The translations under genes and the position numbers were made by a program. This document shows positions 61,597-64,000 of a DNA stretch of 64,000 nucleotides, piece by piece; position 1 is the stretch's first letter; each line of letters begins with the position of its first letter. This stretch comes from JANWXR01 sp964608265. GTDB lineage: Bacteria; Chloroflexota; Anaerolineae; Anaerolineales; UBA6663. The stretch covers positions 10,623 through 74,622 of the forward strand of contig CAZSNP010000017.1 in NCBI GenBank assembly GCA_964608265.1. The letters run 5' to 3'. Below the pieces are notes generated by a model. That model was not told where the DNA came from. It saw only the letters and a list, made by a program, of their open reading frames with translations, and searched no databases.

Positions 61597-63131
61597 CGCC
61601 GCGTGATGGGGATGAGGCGGCCGGTGCCGAAGGCTTTTTCGCTGACCTTGAGGATCACCCCCGACTGCCAGCGCTTGTGCTCCGAGCGGCGCAACGCGGC
61701 GTCGCTGCGGTTCTCGCGCACCAGTCGCTCCATGGCGGGCGAGACCGTGTCGTAGTCGAACGGGTCAACCTGCTCGGGCCGCAGCTCGGCGGAGGGCGGG
61801 CGTGACAGCACGAAGTCGGGGATGACGGGCCGCTGCGCGTTGATCCAGCGCGCGAGGGCGTACACTTCCGGCTTGGTCAAATCGGCGATGGGGCACAGCG
61901 ACCCGGCCATATCCCCGTACAGCGTGCCGTAGCCCAGCGACAGTTCGGTCTTGTTGCTCGTGTTGAGCAACATCCCCCCGACTCGATTGACAAAGCTCAT
62001 CAACACCATCGCCCGCAGCCGCGCCTGCACGTTCTCGGCCGTCGTGCCCTCGGCCATCCACTCGCCGAGCGTGTCCTCGGCGGCGCGATGCAGCGCCTCA
62101 AGCTCGACGACTTCAAAGCCGATGCCGAGCGCGGCCGCCAAATCGCGCGCGCAGTCGGTGGAGCGCGGGTCGGTGAAACGCGAGGGAATGGCGAGGCCGG
62201 TGACGCGCCCCGGCCCGAGGGCTTCGGCGGCGAGGGCGGCGACGACGGAAGAATCGACCCCGCCCGACAGCCCGAGGCAGGCGTGCTCGATTCCGTTCTT
62301 CCGTGCGAAGTCGCGCACGCCGAGCACGAGCGCGCGGAACAGCTCGGCCTCGTCCCCCTCTCCCGGCGGGAAAGGGGTTAGGGGTGAAGGCGAGCCAGCA
62401 TCCACGACCCGTATCTCCTCTTCAAAGCCGCACAATTGCGATCGGAGGTCCCCGCTCGCGTCGAGCACAAAGCTACGGCCATCGAAGATCAATTCATCGG
62501 TAGCGCCGGCGAGGTTGAGGTAGATCAGCGGGCTGCGGTGGCGGCGGGCGTGATGGAGGCGCTGCGGGAGCACGTCGCGATGGTACGGTGAGGCCGAGAT
62601 GCACACCAGCAACTCCGCCCCGGCGGCCCGCAGCTCGTCGGCGGGATGCAGGGCATAGCCCTCGTCCCACATATCCTCACAAATCATCACCCCCACCCGG
62701 CGGCCCGCAATCATCACCGGGGGCAGGGCGCGGCCGGGGAGGAACCAGCGCGGCTCGTGAAAGACATCGTAGGCGGGCAGCAGCCGTTTGGCCGCGATGA
62801 GGCGGGCGTGACCGTTGTGCAGCAGCCACGCCGCGTTGTGCAGGCCCGGGTGGTGCGGCGGTTGATGGTCGGCGCGCGCGAGGCTGCCGGCGATGACGGG
62901 CGGGCCGCCCGCCGTGCGGCGCGCCAGGTCGTGCGTGGCTTCGATGACGGCCGCCGTGAAGGTTGGGTCGAAGAGGATGTCGCGCGGCGGATAGCCGGGG
63001 ATCGTCATCTCCGGCAGCACGACGAGGTCGGCGTGTTGGTTGCGGGCCGTCTCGAAAGCGGCGAGGCTGCGGTTGACGTTGCCGCTCAAATCGCCGACAC
63101 AGGTGTTGAGCTGCGCCAGCGCGACTCTCAT
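61593..63131 (-). CDS. nadE: Glutamine-hydrolysing NAD synthetase
   Basis: This 512-residue enzyme makes NAD from nicotinate adenine dinucleotide. An N-terminal nitrilase-type amidase (about 1-245) supplies ammonia from glutamine: Glu in VVLPEMTIPGYP near 40-51, Lys in AAKRLLPAYDVF near 112-123, Cys in GVMICEDMWDEGY near 144-156. The C-terminal synthetase has the ATP loop GLSGGVDSSVVAAL near 284-297. The ATG at 63131 overlaps the preceding stop by ATGA. A REP-derived stretch (62353-62393) encodes the linker between the two domains. Confidence 0.94.
   Translation of the reverse strand: MRVALAQLNTCVGDLSGNVNRSLAAFETARNQHADLVVLPEMTIPGYPPRDILFDPTFTAAVIEATHDLARRTAGGPPVIAGSLARADHQPPHHPGLHNAAWLLHNGHARLIAAKRLLPAYDVFHEPRWFLPGRALPPVMIAGRRVGVMICEDMWDEGYALHPADELRAAGAELLVCISASPYHRDVLPQRLHHARRHRSPLIYLNLAGATDELIFDGRSFVLDASGDLRSQLCGFEEEIRVVDAGSPSPLTPFPPGEGDEAELFRALVLGVRDFARKNGIEHACLGLSGGVDSSVVAALAAEALGPGRVTGLAIPSRFTDPRSTDCARDLAAALGIGFEVVELEALHRAAEDTLGEWMAEGTTAENVQARLRAMVLMSFVNRVGGMLLNTSNKTELSLGYGTLYGDMAGSLCPIADLTKPEVYALARWINAQRPVIPDFVLSRPPSAELRPEQVDPFDYDTVSPAMERLVRENRSDAALRRSEHKRWQSGVILKVSEKAFGTGRLIPITRR
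62353..62393. repeat. In-frame REP repeat in the NAD-synthetase linker
   Basis: CCCCCTCTCCCGGCGGGAAAGGGG followed by a GGGGTGAAGGCG arm matches the REP family. On the coding strand it gives a SPSPLTPFPPGEG linker between amidase and synthetase. Confidence 0.8.
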
Positions 63132-64000
63132 TCGAATTCCGCCGCGACGGAGGCCAGCAGGTTGAGGGCTTCGATCACCGTATCGCGCCGCAGGCAAACG
63201 GTATCGCCCAGCATGAACGTGCGATAGCCAAGCGCGAGCAAAAAGGCCGCGTCGCCGATATCGCTGTTGGACGGCACGGGGTGGCGGCTGAGCGATTCGA
63301 AGAGGCGGCTGGCGACGATGGCGTTCGGGTCGGCGGCGAGGATCTCGCGCACCGCGCCGACGATGCGATGCGGCTGCACGACCTCGACGTACAGATCGCC
63401 GCGCGCCGCCATCAGCCGGCCGTGCGCGGCGCGGTGCGTGCGGGCGAAGGCCAACCCGCGCAGCGATTCGATTTTGAGGATCACCTCCGCGCCGGGCAGC
63501 AACGCCTTCACTTCCTCCACATCCGCCGCGCTCTCGACATACGAGAGCATCACCTGGTTCAGCCCCATCTCGCGCATGGCGGCCAGATAGGCTTTGTCGG
63601 TCTCGGTCAGCGTGCCCTCGATGTGCAGCGAGGGATGGAGGATGTTGACCGACTCACCCGGCCCGATGAGGCGGCGCGGCCCGTCCTCGAGGATCAGCCG
63701 GTCACCGTCCACGGCCGCGATGCGCGTGTGCTCCATCCCATCGGAGAAGTACGCATCCACCGGGGTGCTGACGCGCAGGCGATGGCTGACGCGCACCTCG
63801 GTGTACGGCGGGATGGCGGCCCCAACCACGCGGAGTTGCCGCCCCTTCAAATCCACCCACAGCGGCTGGCCGTAGCCGCGCAATCGCTGCAGCGCCTCCG
63901 CCGGCCCCTCGCGCAGCGGCATCACCGTGTTGAGGCGAAAGCCGCCCACCAGCGGATGATGCGCGACCTCATCGAGGAACGACGCGTACGGCGGGACGGT
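63128..64000 (-). CDS. Pyruvate-kinase-like barrel protein (partial at the window end)
   Basis: This protein shows pyruvate-kinase-like barrel motifs: LWVDLKGRQLRV early, NILHPSLHIEGTLTETDKAYL, VILKIESLRGL and MAARGDLYVEV, then an IVASRLFESLSRHPVPSNSDI segment and an MLGDTVCLR end. The classic C-terminal regulatory domain is absent. The frame continues unbroken to the window edge, so its start lies beyond it. It is co-transcribed with nadE (4-nt overlap). It may be a diverged pyruvate kinase or an aldolase-like enzyme; the activity is uncertain. Confidence 0.7.
   Translation of the reverse strand, partial: TVPPYASFLDEVAHHPLVGGFRLNTVMPLREGPAEALQRLRGYGQPLWVDLKGRQLRVVGAAIPPYTEVRVSHRLRVSTPVDAYFSDGMEHTRIAAVDGDRLILEDGPRRLIGPGESVNILHPSLHIEGTLTETDKAYLAAMREMGLNQVMLSYVESAADVEEVKALLPGAEVILKIESLRGLAFARTHRAAHGRLMAARGDLYVEVVQPHRIVGAVREILAADPNAIVASRLFESLSRHPVPSNSDIGDAAFLLALGYRTFMLGDTVCLRRDTVIEALNLLASVAAEFE

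Overview
The window is a GC-rich bacterial chromosome fragment, most probably from an uncultured member of the Chloroflexota. The main clue is the two ABC-transporter lipoproteins (4427-6061 and 36131-37234). Both carry a Cys-Ala-Pro-Ala-Ala-Thr-Pro start after the lipobox, followed by a Thr/Pro/Val-rich stalk, a style common in that phylum. It is draft-quality sequence: a 100-N gap at 18444-18543 is flanked by two identical 55-bp copies, so the gap is probably an artefact of contig ends that overlap. Taxonomy is an inference; no rRNA gene is present.

Layout. (1) 1-16511: an alcohol dehydrogenase, then a probable carnitine/betaine catabolic block: beta-keto-acid cleavage enzyme, carnitine-dehydrogenase-like enzyme and hotdog thioesterase, a five-gene Dpp/Opp-type ABC importer, a PHP metallohydrolase, a dimethylglycine/sarcosine dehydrogenase-like flavoprotein, and EtfB/EtfA to take its electrons. 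(2) 16676-23352: small genes. These are a SnoaL-like protein, an unknown protein, two tiny membrane proteins and a LysM/SH3 envelope protein, several sharing an upstream 18-mer, then an AraC regulator with a divergent DUF1772 gene, a CoA-transferase and alanine dehydrogenase. (3) 23697-29510: a CBS-domain protein and a complete bidirectional NAD-linked [NiFe]-hydrogenase operon, hoxEFUYHW, closed by a good terminator; tRNA-Arg(TCT) follows on the other strand. (4) 30019-61596: a large island on one strand that resembles the selenium-dependent molybdenum-hydroxylase and anaerobic purine-degradation gene set (YgeW, YgeY, carbamate kinase, SsnA, XdhC, YqeB, YqeC). It also holds two molybdenum hydroxylases, two nucleoside-type ABC transporters, adenine deaminase, an 8-oxoguanine-deaminase-like amidohydrolase, two fold-type-II PLP enzymes and a flavin-dependent oxidoreductase. 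(5) 61593-64000: NAD synthetase and a pyruvate-kinase-like barrel protein on the minus strand; the latter runs off the window.

How it may work together: purines and nucleosides would be imported, deaminated and hydroxylated. Ring-opening products would then be handled by the PLP and YgeY-type enzymes, and the YgeW plus carbamate kinase pair could recover ATP from a carbamoyl group. Reducing power from the flavo- and molybdo-enzymes could be balanced through Etf and the Hox hydrogenase. These links are inferred from gene content.

The most unusual signal is not a gene. Nearly every same-strand gene junction with a spacer is filled by a short inverted repeat, often built of 7-nt units, that ends close to the next start codon. 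At many of these starts no Shine-Dalgarno sequence remains. Members of the same repeat families also sit in frame inside at least nine enzymes, including the same homologous loop of two different [2Fe-2S] domains.
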